A stretch of DNA of 64,000 bases, taken from positions 51,971 through 115,970 of the forward strand of contig SVNV01000003.1 in assembly GCA_015066705.1 (NCBI GenBank). The letters are read 5' to 3'. Below are positions 41,551-50,742 of this stretch, in pieces. Position numbers and translations under genes: made by a program. The stretch comes from Ruminococcus sp. Its GTDB lineage: Bacteria; Bacillota; Clostridia; Oscillospirales; Ruminococcaceae. The number at the start of each line of letters is the position of its first letter. Within the stretch, counting starts at the first letter, position 1. The notes under the pieces were generated by a model. The model had not been told where the DNA came from, searched no databases, and saw only the letters and a program-made list of their open reading frames with translations.

Positions 41551-44181
41551 TTATTCGTCCTCAAGCTTCTTTCTTCCGACGATTGCCGCAAGAATAAGAA
41601 TAACGCCTGCTGAAATAGCTATTGTTACGCCAGCCTTTAAGCCTGTGTTAGGTGCGTCGTCATCATCTGACTCGTCAAAGTCATCGTACTTTTCACCGAG
41701 AACTTCTCTGAAATCATCTGGTGTTTCTGCATCTTCATCAGGAACATCAGGTTTTACGTCAGTGCTGTTGCTTCCAGTGTTGTTTCCACCTGTGCTGTTG
41801 CTGCCTGTATCGCTTCCGCTTGTACCATTGTTGTCAGAACTACTTCCGTTTGTTCCGTTACCGTCAGAACCGCTTCCGCTTGTTCCGTTATCGTCAGAAT
41901 CGCTTCCGCTTGTTCCGTTATCGCCAGAACTGCTTCCGCTTGTTCCGTTATCGTCAGAATCGCTTCCGTCTGTTCCGTTATCGTCAGAATCGCTTCCGCT
42001 TGTTCCGTTATCATCAGAACCACTTCCGCTTGTACCATTGGTTGTAGTTGTGGTAGTAACCTCATCTACAATTCCGCCTGAATTTGATGTAGTAGTTGTA
42101 ACTACGTCTTCATCACCATCATTAGTAGTTGTTGTGGTGGTAGCTTCAGGAGTTGTGGTTTCCGCAACAGTGGTTGCTATCGTTGTAGTTGTACCCTCTG
42201 GTGTTGTTGTAGTCTTCTCAGAAGTAGTTGTCTTCTTTGAAGTTGTTACCTTTGGTGTTGTTGTAGCCTTCTCAGAAGTAGTTGTTTTCTTAGAAGTTGT
42301 CACCTTTGGAGTTGTTGTAGCCTTCTCAGAAGTAGTTGTCTTCTTTGAAGTTGTTACCTTTGGTGTTGTTGTAATCTTCTCAGAAGTAGTTGTCTTCTTT
42401 GAAGTTGTTACCTTTGGTGTTGTTGTAGCCTTCTCAGAAGTAGTTGTTTTCTTAGAAGTTGTCACCTTTGGAGTTGTTGTAGCCTTCTCAGAAGTAGTTG
42501 TCTTCTTTGAAGTTGTTACCTTTGGTGTTGTTGTAATCTTCTCAGAAGTAGTTGTCTTCTTTGAAGTAGTCACCTTTGGTGTTGTGGTAGTCTTCTCAGA
42601 AGTAGTTGTCTTCTTTGAAGTTGTTACCTTTGGTGTTGTTGTAGCCTTCTCAGAAGTAGTTGTTTTCTTAGAAGTTGTCACCTTTGGAGTTGTTGTAGCC
42701 TTCTCAGAAGTAGTTGTCTTCTTTGAAGTAGTCACCTTTGGTGTTGTTGTAGCCTTCTCAGAAGTAGTTGTCTTCTTTGAAGTTGTTACCTTTGGTGTAG
42801 TTGTAATCTTCTCAGAAGTAGTTGTCTTCTTTGAAGTTGTTACCTTTGGTGTAGTTGTAATCTTCTCAGAAGTAGTTGTCTTCTTTGAAGTTGTCACCTT
42901 TGGTGTTGTTGTTTCAGTTGTAGTGGTAATCTCCGGAGTTGTTGTAACTTCAGGAGTTGTAATTTCAGTTGTGGTAGTTACTTTTGTAGTTGTTGTTTTT
43001 GAAGTAGTTGTAGGCTTAACAGTTGTTGTAGCCTTAGTAGTTGTAGTAGGCTTTGGTGTAGTGATTGTTGCCTTAGTAGTTGTAGCTACAGTTGTTGTAA
43101 CAACAGGCTCATCGTCTATCCACGAGTCAAGAATAGGATTTCTATCCATTTTATCGTATTTGCCCTCAACCTGAACGTCCCATCTATGAGATTCGCCGAC
43201 GCAGGTGATGCTTCTTGCGATAACTGTTCCACAAGTATTTGAGCCTACCCAGATAGAAGCCTTAGGAACAAGGAATGACCCATGCTTAGCTTCTGCAAGG
43301 AAAATCTTTCCTTCATATGGTTTGCCGTTAGATACAATGTTATAGATGATTCTTCCGCCGCCCTTTGAAAGTGGAATTTCACCTGTTTTATACTTTTCAC
43401 CCTGAGGGTTGTAAGCAATCCATGCCTTGCCGAATTCAACAGACTTTCTGTCACCCACATCAATAGTGAGATAAAGCGTATCGTCTTCGTCAAAGTTAAG
43501 ACCCTTGATATCAAGAGGTGTCGCAGCACCAGCAAAGCTGTTATAAGCAGCATCACTCTTAAGGTCAATATTATAATAGATGAATTTCTTATTTGCATTT
43601 GAACAGTCAATAGTCGAACCGTTCATCTGAATTGAAGCAGTAACGCCGTCGGTGTTATCCATAGACGCAATAATTTCAGACATCTGTGAAAACTTAGAAA
43701 GCTCCGCCTTGATGTCGATATAAGGTGTATCCTTATCTTCAATTACAAGCTCACCGATTGTCTGCTTACGAAGTGAAGCATAACCGCCTGATGGTGCAGT
43801 AATTCGATATCCGTTTCCGTTGTCAAAATCAGAAATCTCAACATCATTACCCAGAACAAGCTTTGTAGAAAGTGTCTGTTCATTCAGTGGCTTACTTGAA
43901 AAATCCTTTATATAATTTATTGAAGCAAGACCGTCAAGGTTATGAGGTCTTACACCAAAGTCTCCTGAAGCGTTGAACATATTTGTAGCAACATTTCCGT
44001 GAACGTGTGACTGGAGAGTAACCTCTTCAGCAAAAAGGTGGAAATGTGTTGCCGCTCCAAGAAGTGCACCTGGCTTTACTTCATATACTTCCGGTTCGTT
44101 GGCAGTAGCCGACCATGCAAGAGCAGTAATAGCAACCGCAGTAGCTGTAACAGCTGAAATAATTTTAGAACGTTTTTTCAT
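41551..44181 (-). CDS. Thr-rich wall-anchored adhesin with choice-of-anchor A-like domain
   Basis: 876 residues. Signal peptide (about 1-28), an N-terminal domain of about 330 residues beginning PGALLGAATHFHLFAEEV with GNVATN following, which resembles the choice-of-anchor A adhesin family, then a very long Thr/Lys stalk. The stalk has 13 copies of an 18-residue unit (TTTPKVTTSKKTTTSEK plus A, I or T), Thr-only spacers, and a Gly/Ser/Asp/Asn stretch (DDNGTSGS repeats). The C terminus DDAPNTGLK-hydrophobic-GRKKLEDE is a sortase-type sorting signal with APNTG. The stalk is a likely site of O-glycosylation. ATG behind CGGAGGAG. Confidence 0.85.
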   Translation of the reverse strand: MKKRSKIISAVTATAVAITALAWSATANEPEVYEVKPGALLGAATHFHLFAEEVTLQSHVHGNVATNMFNASGDFGVRPHNLDGLASINYIKDFSSKPLNEQTLSTKLVLGNDVEISDFDNGNGYRITAPSGGYASLRKQTIGELVIEDKDTPYIDIKAELSKFSQMSEIIASMDNTDGVTASIQMNGSTIDCSNANKKFIYYNIDLKSDAAYNSFAGAATPLDIKGLNFDEDDTLYLTIDVGDRKSVEFGKAWIAYNPQGEKYKTGEIPLSKGGGRIIYNIVSNGKPYEGKIFLAEAKHGSFLVPKASIWVGSNTCGTVIARSITCVGESHRWDVQVEGKYDKMDRNPILDSWIDDEPVVTTTVATTTKATITTPKPTTTTKATTTVKPTTTSKTTTTKVTTTTEITTPEVTTTPEITTTTETTTPKVTTSKKTTTSEKITTTPKVTTSKKTTTSEKITTTPKVTTSKKTTTSEKATTTPKVTTSKKTTTSEKATTTPKVTTSKKTTTSEKATTTPKVTTSKKTTTSEKTTTTPKVTTSKKTTTSEKITTTPKVTTSKKTTTSEKATTTPKVTTSKKTTTSEKATTTPKVTTSKKTTTSEKITTTPKVTTSKKTTTSEKATTTPKVTTSKKTTTSEKATTTPKVTTSKKTTTSEKTTTTPEGTTTTIATTVAETTTPEATTTTTTNDGDEDVVTTTTSNSGGIVDEVTTTTTTNGTSGSGSDDNGTSGSDSDDNGTDGSDSDDNGTSGSSSGDNGTSGSDSDDNGTSGSGSDGNGTNGSSSDNNGTSGSDTGSNSTGGNNTGSNSTDVKPDVPDEDAETPDDFREVLGEKYDDFDESDDDDAPNTGLKAGVTIAISAGVILILAAIVGRKKLEDE
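42211..42912 (-). repeat. 54-bp coding tandem repeat, 13 copies
   Basis: 702 bp = 13 exact units within the adhesin stalk. The last residue of the units reads I,I,A,A,A,T,I,A,A,I,A,A,T from N to C terminus, so three-unit blocks (about 162 bp) recur, a sign of block duplication. Confidence 0.92.
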
Positions 44182-44431
44182 CAGATTGCTCCTCCGATTT
44201 AATTAAATTAATTCATTCACATCATATTAACATACTATAATTCTACACTATATATTTAATCATTTAATTTTTAAGATATATACTATATTATGTTACCATT
44301 TTGTTAAATCTGACGTAATTTTAGCAATCTATATCACGTTTTTAAACTAATTCACATTTGCAGGTCGGGCTATTGTGCACAATGTACAACTTTTAACAAA
44401 TTGTAAATGCTCTTACTGTCGAAAAGGTAAA

Positions 44432-44671
44432 TCAGCCTCTTTCTTCAATAATTTTTACCATTTCGCCAACGTTTTTCATTCCTGAAACTTCGCCCATCTT
44501 AAAGCGAACCTTGAACTCGTTTTCGACAGCACTGATGAGAGTAATATGTTCAATGCTGTCCCACTCCTCGATGTCTTCTGCAGTAGTTGTATCGTTGATT
44601 TCAAGAGTTTCGTCGTCAAAAACATCTCTGAAAACAACAGTAAGTCTTTCATAAATTTCGTTTTTTGTCAT
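44432..44671 (-). CDS. Acyl carrier protein of the surface-acylation operon
   Basis: 79-residue carrier protein with the phosphopantetheine site EWDSIEHITLI (Ser39) and the usual four-helix length. It ends an operon with an FkbH-like enzyme (12 bp upstream), a DHHW protein and an MBOAT, and not with fatty acid genes, so it is likely a dedicated carrier for that pathway, analogous to DltC in teichoic acid D-alanylation. ATG with AAGGAGGAA upstream. What it carries is not determined by its sequence. Confidence 0.88.
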   Translation of the reverse strand: MTKNEIYERLTVVFRDVFDDETLEINDTTTAEDIEEWDSIEHITLISAVENEFKVRFKMGEVSGMKNVGEMVKIIEERG

Positions 44672-44683
44672 AAAAATTCCTCC

Positions 44684-46459
44684 TTAATATGTCACGTTAA
44701 TAACCTTGTTTTTATTTACATATCCTTCAAGTGAAAGCTCCCAGACTGTGTCCTCGTCCTTTGTTTCAACAAGGGTAAAGCCGAAGGTCTCATAAAGAGA
44801 GCTTACCATTTTATTTTTTGCAGTTTTATAATAATAGCCTCTCAGCTTTTTAGCACCCTTCTTAACTGCCTCCTCACAAAGTCTGTCAAGCATAGCAAGC
44901 TCCATATCTCTTTTAAGAACACGACAGCTCATCAGCCACAGCTCAATGTCAACAATTTCTTCTGAAACTCTTCCGACAACCACAGAAACAATTCCGTTGT
45001 CCCCGAATTTATCCTCAAGTCGTCCACAGAGTCTGATGCAGTTTTCATCATTAAATGTCTGCTCCATTTCTGTCTGAGTGTAACGCTTAGTAGTGAGGTT
45101 AAACTGATTTGACTTGTTTGTAAGCTGAGTAATTCTCGCAAGATACATCGGCTTGAAATCGCCGATTTCTGCATTCATCTCAAGAGAAAGCAGATATTCC
45201 TCATAGTTTTCAAAGCTATTCTGTGCCTGCAAACGCTTGGCATTTGCCATATACATTTCATTACGCTTAAGGTCGTCAGCAGAGAATCCCGTAACCTCAA
45301 AGAAGCCGTTTCTGTCAACAGTTTTTATATAATTTTCAACGCCTTCCATTTCGGGAACTGCTATTCCGCCAATCTGTGAAGAAACAATAGCTCTTTCCGC
45401 AGGGTTATCATCAAGAAAGACAAATGCGTCAGAAAAAATACTCATTTCGCTTGCAGTATTTTCGATGTTTCTGTCTTTGTTTTCCCAGTTAGCCTTAATC
45501 ACAGTAAAGTCATCAGGTTTAAGAATACAGTCAGGGTGATTAAGTCCTGCAACAGCATTTTCCTCGTCGTTTTTAGAGCATACAGTAAGCATGACGCCGA
45601 TGTTTTTGAATTCCTTTATATAGCTCTGGAATTCTCTGTAAGCCTGACCGTCCGGAGTTTCCTCACCGATTTCAATTCCGTCAACTCCGTCGTCGCCCAC
45701 AACTCCACCCCAGAGAGTGTTGTCAAGGTCAAGGGCAATCGCTTTTTTATTCTTTCCGAAAATCGACTTGATAATGTTAGAAAGATTAAATGCAAATTCC
45801 GGAACTGCCTCCAGCGTCATCGCATATTTATACATATACCAGTGCTGTAAGGAAGTCCATTTATCCAGTCCATAGCAGGCAGAAATATAGTTTATATCGT
45901 TAATATAAAAATTCTCTCTGCTTTCTGCATAATCATAGAATTTCACATTAAGCTTTGTAATGAAATTTACCATACCCCTGCTGTCATAAGCCTCACGGTT
46001 TCCCATAAGTCTGTAAGCAGGAAGCTCAAAGTTATTCTGAATAACAGGACAGCCGAATCTTTCATCAAGCTTATCCCACATAGTTTTAAATCTGAGAAAC
46101 TCCTTCTCGAGAATTTCCTTACAATCTTCCTTATCAAGTGTAGGATTAACCTTCTCTGAAATATTTCTCGAAGTTGTGTGTATAAAAATCACATCAGGCT
46201 TAAACTCGTCAAGTTCTACGTTCGAGAAAACAGCATCCTGCCAATACTGAGCATATTCCGATTCATAAAACTCCGGCTCAATACCCTGCTCAAGCAAAAA
46301 CACTTCGAGCATCGCGATAATATCAGAGGTTGTGGAGCCACCCAGAACAGCGATTTTCTTTTTGATTCTCACGCTTCCGTCTGAGAGCAAAGCTCTTTTT
46401 AATTTCTTTTTCGTCTTGATAAGAAGTCCGTTATCAAAAGGATACATAAGCTCTTTCAT
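44684..46459 (-). CDS. FkbH-like HAD-IIIC enzyme (probable acyl loader of the ACP)
   Basis: 591 residues in three parts: an N-terminal SGNH-like region with GGSTTSD (about 40-46), a HAD phosphatase-like domain with KKAIALDLDNTLWGGVVGDDG (nucleophile Asp244) and VCSKNDEENA, FLDDNPAER, and a C-terminal GNAT-like region (about 430-560). FkbH proteins of polyketide pathways turn 1,3-bisphosphoglycerate into glyceryl-ACP; an ACP gene follows directly here. There is no polyketide synthase, so the glyceryl (or related) group is probably used elsewhere, presumably by the MBOAT encoded upstream. That last step is inference. ATG with AGAAAGGGA upstream. Confidence 0.85.
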   Translation of the reverse strand: MKELMYPFDNGLLIKTKKKLKRALLSDGSVRIKKKIAVLGGSTTSDIIAMLEVFLLEQGIEPEFYESEYAQYWQDAVFSNVELDEFKPDVIFIHTTSRNISEKVNPTLDKEDCKEILEKEFLRFKTMWDKLDERFGCPVIQNNFELPAYRLMGNREAYDSRGMVNFITKLNVKFYDYAESRENFYINDINYISACYGLDKWTSLQHWYMYKYAMTLEAVPEFAFNLSNIIKSIFGKNKKAIALDLDNTLWGGVVGDDGVDGIEIGEETPDGQAYREFQSYIKEFKNIGVMLTVCSKNDEENAVAGLNHPDCILKPDDFTVIKANWENKDRNIENTASEMSIFSDAFVFLDDNPAERAIVSSQIGGIAVPEMEGVENYIKTVDRNGFFEVTGFSADDLKRNEMYMANAKRLQAQNSFENYEEYLLSLEMNAEIGDFKPMYLARITQLTNKSNQFNLTTKRYTQTEMEQTFNDENCIRLCGRLEDKFGDNGIVSVVVGRVSEEIVDIELWLMSCRVLKRDMELAMLDRLCEEAVKKGAKKLRGYYYKTAKNKMVSSLYETFGFTLVETKDEDTVWELSLEGYVNKNKVINVTY

Positions 46460-46525
46460 TTTAATCCCTTTCTAAAAACACTTACAGCCGACCCGTATTT
46501 TCACCGAGTCGGCACAAGTTTTTGA

Positions 46526-48226
46526 TTATTTTGTTCTGTTAGCTTCCAGAATCGGAACTTTTCCTGATGAAGTACAGGTAAACATTGATGTTGCAAAAAG
46601 AACGTCAGTAGCTCCCTTTTCAACACAGAAATCAACAGCATTGAAGTTACAGTATCTGTAATCTACAACATAGATGTGTTCAAAAGAACCAACAAGGAAA
46701 GGAATAAGTGCATTTCCGAAGCTATCCTTGAATACAACAAGAGTTCTTCCGTTTTTAACATCTGTATCAATCTGAGCTACAATCTTGTCATCACCAAGGA
46801 ACATTGAATAGGTGTTTGCTCCTGTTGCATATTCATGGAGCAGATATCCCTGAACCTTTCCGCCGAGACTTGAATTGTAGTTATAGGTTGTGTAGTTGTT
46901 CTTAGGAACGTAGTAAATAAATTTATCCGGATTCTTTTCAAGCTCAGCCTCGCCACTGTGTCCGTAGAGAGTTCCTACAAACTCGTTCTTTATCTTCTTT
47001 TCGTATTCCGAAAGAGGCTTGAAGTCAACCATTGCCTGCTTTGCAAACTCTTCAGCTGCGTAATAAGCACCAAGCGGCTGCCAGTGGTGGTCTGTTCTTG
47101 AATAGATATATTCATTCTTATGCTTTTTAAGTGCATTATATGCATCAACACTTACAACCCCTTCAAGGTAGGAATTGATGTTAAGAATGTTGTCAGGAAT
47201 ACTTGCGCTCTGATTCTTAAACTCGTTTGGCAGATAGTAAGCCACCGCCATAGGAATACACATTGAGTAAACATTTACTCTTCCGTCAAGTGCTTCTGCA
47301 AGGTCTTTTTTGTAGCTGTTAAGTATGCCGGCATATTTTCTGCCCGCATCAAAGCCACCGCCGTAAAGCTCCATAGCTCTTACGTCGTCGGTTCCCTTGT
47401 TTACAATAAGAATGCCGTTTTCAATAGTATCAACAGGGCCGACAGGCGGTTTGTTGTTTGTTTCCTTATCAGATGTAGTAGTTGACGATGTTCCTGTCGA
47501 AGTACTTGTTGAAGGTGTTGTCTGAAGAGGAACAGAGCCACTCTGTGATGAATCACCACTCTGAGAAGTACCCGTTGTTCCCGGGATATAGATATCTACC
47601 TTCTGGGTGTTTACTTCGCCCTCAAATTCCTCGTGCTTTATGTCAGCACCGGCATTTCCGATAATTGACTGTCCACCCTGAGAAATTCCAAAAAAGCCTT
47701 TGAATCTGTTTACAAGGCTCTTGAGCTTGTCACGGTTAGGAACAGTATCGGTATACCAGTTTGTAATTCCCTGTGTAAACGAGCCGTCGAAATAGCTTTC
47801 AACAGTAAATTCGGGAAATTCATAAAGCTCACGCTTTTCGTGTTCGGAAATACCCGATGAACGTTCAAAAAGGTAAAGGCAAAGGATAACCGCAATTCCC
47901 ACAATAAGGATTGCACCCACGTTTATAAACATAAACTCCGGCATAACAATACCCTGCTCAGCCTCAAGCTTGTTTCTGAGCTCTTTGGCCTTCTGGCGTT
48001 CTTCACGCTTAAGCAGTTTCTTTTCAGCCTTAGCCTTGCGCTTTTTTTCTTTTTCAAGCTGTTTCAGGCGCTTAGGAGAAATCTGAATCATGATTTCTTC
48101 CTTCTGCTTACCGTTAAGGTCAAACTCAACCTTTTTCACATCAACCTTATGGCTCTGAACGTCCATATCGGCATCAATGTACTTGATTGATTTAACCTCA
48201 ACCTCTTTTTTCTTTTTTTCTTTCAT
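46526..48226 (-). CDS. DHHW/AlgX-AlgJ-like SGNH protein with long basic cytoplasmic head
   Basis: 566 residues. The first 100 are highly charged (Lys/Glu, helical, cytoplasmic), then one membrane helix (about 103-120) and an extracellular domain. A Ser/Thr/Gln linker (about 225-262) interrupts it. The motif YSRTDHHWQPLGAYYAAEEF is the DHHW signature of AlgX/AlgJ-type O-acetyl transfer proteins, and VVFKDSFGNALIPFL carries the SGNH-type Ser. Such proteins work with an MBOAT, here the gene upstream, to acylate an exported polysaccharide. The long cytoplasmic head is unusual and could contact the ACP or FkbH protein. Confidence 0.85.
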   Translation of the reverse strand: MKEKKKKEVEVKSIKYIDADMDVQSHKVDVKKVEFDLNGKQKEEIMIQISPKRLKQLEKEKKRKAKAEKKLLKREERQKAKELRNKLEAEQGIVMPEFMFINVGAILIVGIAVILCLYLFERSSGISEHEKRELYEFPEFTVESYFDGSFTQGITNWYTDTVPNRDKLKSLVNRFKGFFGISQGGQSIIGNAGADIKHEEFEGEVNTQKVDIYIPGTTGTSQSGDSSQSGSVPLQTTPSTSTSTGTSSTTTSDKETNNKPPVGPVDTIENGILIVNKGTDDVRAMELYGGGFDAGRKYAGILNSYKKDLAEALDGRVNVYSMCIPMAVAYYLPNEFKNQSASIPDNILNINSYLEGVVSVDAYNALKKHKNEYIYSRTDHHWQPLGAYYAAEEFAKQAMVDFKPLSEYEKKIKNEFVGTLYGHSGEAELEKNPDKFIYYVPKNNYTTYNYNSSLGGKVQGYLLHEYATGANTYSMFLGDDKIVAQIDTDVKNGRTLVVFKDSFGNALIPFLVGSFEHIYVVDYRYCNFNAVDFCVEKGATDVLFATSMFTCTSSGKVPILEANRTK

Positions 48227-48261
48227 ATTTTAAATTATCTCCAATTACTAAAAACCAATCA

Positions 48262-49695
48262 TCAGAAGTTAAAATACAGGAATACGTTGTTTGTGGTATC
48301 AACAAGTAAGAGACTGCACACAATAAGTAAAACCGCATTCATAAGAACACCTATTGAGTTTGAAATAACAAGTGTGCTTCTGTGTTTTGACATAATCTCC
48401 TTTGTCTTTTTGACAATAGGAACAGAGAAGATAATTGCCGCAACAAAAAGCCAGATGTTATTCATAAAGGTAACTCTTGTAACAGCGTCCAAAAGCTTTC
48501 CGCCGTTTGCACCCACAAGTGCCTTGAAGAAGTTACCCATAGCAGGTATGCTCTCAATGTGGAAGATACCGAATCCCACAACGATAATAATTTTTGAGTA
48601 GATATGTGAAATAACCGCAGGAATTTTCTTCATACGCTTCTTACCGATTTTCTGTTCGATAAGAATGAAAAGTCCGTAATAAAGCCCCCACAGAATGAAA
48701 TTCCAGCTCGCACCGTGCCAGAGTCCTGTTGAAAACCATACAAGGAAAAGGCTTGCGTAAGGACGTCTTTTTCCGAAAATCGGGAGATACAGAAGGTAAT
48801 CTCTGAAGAATGAACCGACGGAAATATGCCATCTCTGCCAGAATTCCGTAATGTTTCGGCAGATAAACGGATAGTTGAAGTTTTCATTGAACTTGAATCC
48901 GAATATTCTTCCGAGACCGATAGCAATATCAGAATATCCCGAAAAGTCGAAATAATACCACAAAGCAATAGTAATAACACCAAGCCATGTGCCTGCAACC
49001 GACTGGGTTTTGAAAATATCATAGCCGATTTCAGCGTTACCGCAGAGGCTTTCAACAACAGTAGAAAGGTTGTTAGCGATAATAACCTTCTTAGCAAGTC
49101 CCATTACGATTCTCGAAAGGCCCTCGCTCATATCAGCAAGAGTAGTCTTTCTGTTATCGATACTTTCTTCGATTACTGAATATCTGACAACCGGACCCGC
49201 AACAAGCTGAGGGAAAAGTGAAAGATACATCAGGTATTTTCCGAAATCCTTCTGAGTCTTGACCTTGCCCCAGTAGTTGTCGATTGTGTAAGAAATTGTC
49301 TGGAATGTATAGAAGCTGATACCGATAGGGAGTCTTACCCTCGGCATCGGAATCTGAAAATCGCTCCACAGTCCTATAAGGTTATTGATATTTTCCACGA
49401 TAAACCCGCTGTACTTGAAAAATCCCAGAAGGCTGAGATTTATCACAAGCGAAGCTATAAGCGCCAGCTTTGCTCCTGTCCTGTCACGGAATTTATCTAT
49501 AAGAAGTCCCATGATATAGTCAATAAGAGCTGTAAATATCAGAAGAAATACGCAGACCGGCTCACCCCACGCATAAAAGATGAGAGAAAAAGTTACCAGA
49601 ACGATATTTCTATATGTAATGTTTTTTGAAAAGAAGTACAGAATCAGGCACACAGGCAGAAATCCGTACAGAAAAAACAAATCTGCAAAAACCAC
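48262..49695 (-). CDS. MBOAT O-acyltransferase (AlgI/DltB type)
   Basis: 477-residue polytopic membrane protein. FFLYGFLPVCLILYFF and FYAWGEP at the N terminus, YFDFSGYSDIAIGLGRIFGF (about 245-265) and the catalytic-His region STGLWHGASWNFILWG (about 308-323) are classic for the family. It should pass an acyl group across the membrane to a surface polymer via the DHHW protein. With a dedicated ACP in the operon the donor may be acyl-ACP, as for DltB, and not acetyl-CoA. Start is GTG at 49695 with AAAGGAGA upstream. Confidence 0.92.
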   Translation of the reverse strand: MVFADLFFLYGFLPVCLILYFFSKNITYRNIVLVTFSLIFYAWGEPVCVFLLIFTALIDYIMGLLIDKFRDRTGAKLALIASLVINLSLLGFFKYSGFIVENINNLIGLWSDFQIPMPRVRLPIGISFYTFQTISYTIDNYWGKVKTQKDFGKYLMYLSLFPQLVAGPVVRYSVIEESIDNRKTTLADMSEGLSRIVMGLAKKVIIANNLSTVVESLCGNAEIGYDIFKTQSVAGTWLGVITIALWYYFDFSGYSDIAIGLGRIFGFKFNENFNYPFICRNITEFWQRWHISVGSFFRDYLLYLPIFGKRRPYASLFLVWFSTGLWHGASWNFILWGLYYGLFILIEQKIGKKRMKKIPAVISHIYSKIIIVVGFGIFHIESIPAMGNFFKALVGANGGKLLDAVTRVTFMNNIWLFVAAIIFSVPIVKKTKEIMSKHRSTLVISNSIGVLMNAVLLIVCSLLLVDTTNNVFLYFNF

Positions 49696-49891
49696 TTAAT
49701 TGTATTCTCCTTTGTTATATACATTTCGTTGTCGTTAAAATGAATCAAAAATTTATTTCTCTATTTATTTATTATACAATTCATTTCCCTCATAGTCAAC
49801 AAAATACGACATTTTGTGACAATAGAAAATTTGGTTACACATTGGTTAAATTCTGTATGTTTTCAACAACATAATATCCTTATTTTTCCAA

Positions 49892-50530
49892 TTAGTCGCT
49901 GACGATACTCTTGACTGGTGCATTATCCCTGAGAATTCTCTCCTTGCGCTTTCTGAGGTACTTTTCAACAAGGTTTATTGCAAGAAGCACACCCGAAATC
50001 ACAAGAAACGCCCATATAGGATAGCATCTTGTCATCCAGGTCTTATCCATTTCAAGATATTCCTCACCGAAATACTTCTTGTCAAGAAGCTCAGTGATAG
50101 GCTTAATAAGCTGGTTTACGCCGTGAATATACAGCAAAACTCCCACAAGAGAAGCCGAGAAGCCTGCTATATACTTTCTCATAAACTCAAAAACAAGTGC
50201 TAAAGCCATAATAAGAGCTCCGACGATTATGTAAACAGCAGTCTTTTTTCCAAGCTGGCTGAAATCATAAATGTTTACCATATCTGACAAAATAGCAACA
50301 GAAATAACTCCGCCCCAGAAAAATGCTGACCAGCCGTAAGGAATAAGCATCAACAGCTTAAGCACAAGGTAAAACGGCCCTTCCGGAATCTGTCCCTTCT
50401 GCTTTTTATACTTTGAAACAGCCTTGCTTTCCTTAAAATTATCTTTATATTCACGCTCAGCCTTTTCCTGTGCATTCATAAGTGAAAGCTGACGTTCTTT
50501 TTGTTTTCTCAGTCTGTCCTTTTTAGACAA
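49892..50530 (-). CDS. Unknown four-helix membrane protein with basic ends
   Basis: 212 residues; not recognised. A charged N terminus (MSKKDRLRKQKERQ), four hydrophobic segments (about 60-82, 95-115, 120-145 and 168-190), and a basic C terminus (KYLRKRKER). It begins with TTG at 50530, with GAAGGGAATGG upstream, and lies 196 bp before the MBOAT gene on the same strand, so it may be part of that operon or a separate unit. The spacer between them is AT-rich without a clear terminator. It may be related to surface polymer export, but nothing in its sequence shows it. Confidence 0.65.
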   Translation of the reverse strand: MSKKDRLRKQKERQLSLMNAQEKAEREYKDNFKESKAVSKYKKQKGQIPEGPFYLVLKLLMLIPYGWSAFFWGGVISVAILSDMVNIYDFSQLGKKTAVYIIVGALIMALALVFEFMRKYIAGFSASLVGVLLYIHGVNQLIKPITELLDKKYFGEEYLEMDKTWMTRCYPIWAFLVISGVLLAINLVEKYLRKRKERILRDNAPVKSIVSD

Positions 50531-50742
50531 AATTTACCATTCCCTTCAATAAAATAATAAAAAAGTCAATACACATTAAGTATAGCACATAACCGCCTTC
50601 CAATTCAAGTACTTTTTTCTGCAAATTCAACATTTTTACACCAAAACCAAAGAAAATAATACTTGTTTTTCAAAGGGAATTTAAATTATTTCTCTGCAAA
50701 AAATAATAACACGTCGACGAAAAACAAAAAAGGAGAAACAAA

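Noticed and set aside
41645..43174. Long plus-strand open frame of about 509 codons rich in Val
   Set aside because: It is the antisense shadow of the Thr-rich repeat stalk of the adhesin; ACN codons read backwards give Val-type codons and no stops. No ribosome site or family similarity.
44432..46459. Polyketide or non-ribosomal peptide cluster suggested by FkbH and ACP
   Set aside because: No ketosynthase, adenylation or condensation domains are present in the flanks; the partners are MBOAT and DHHW proteins.
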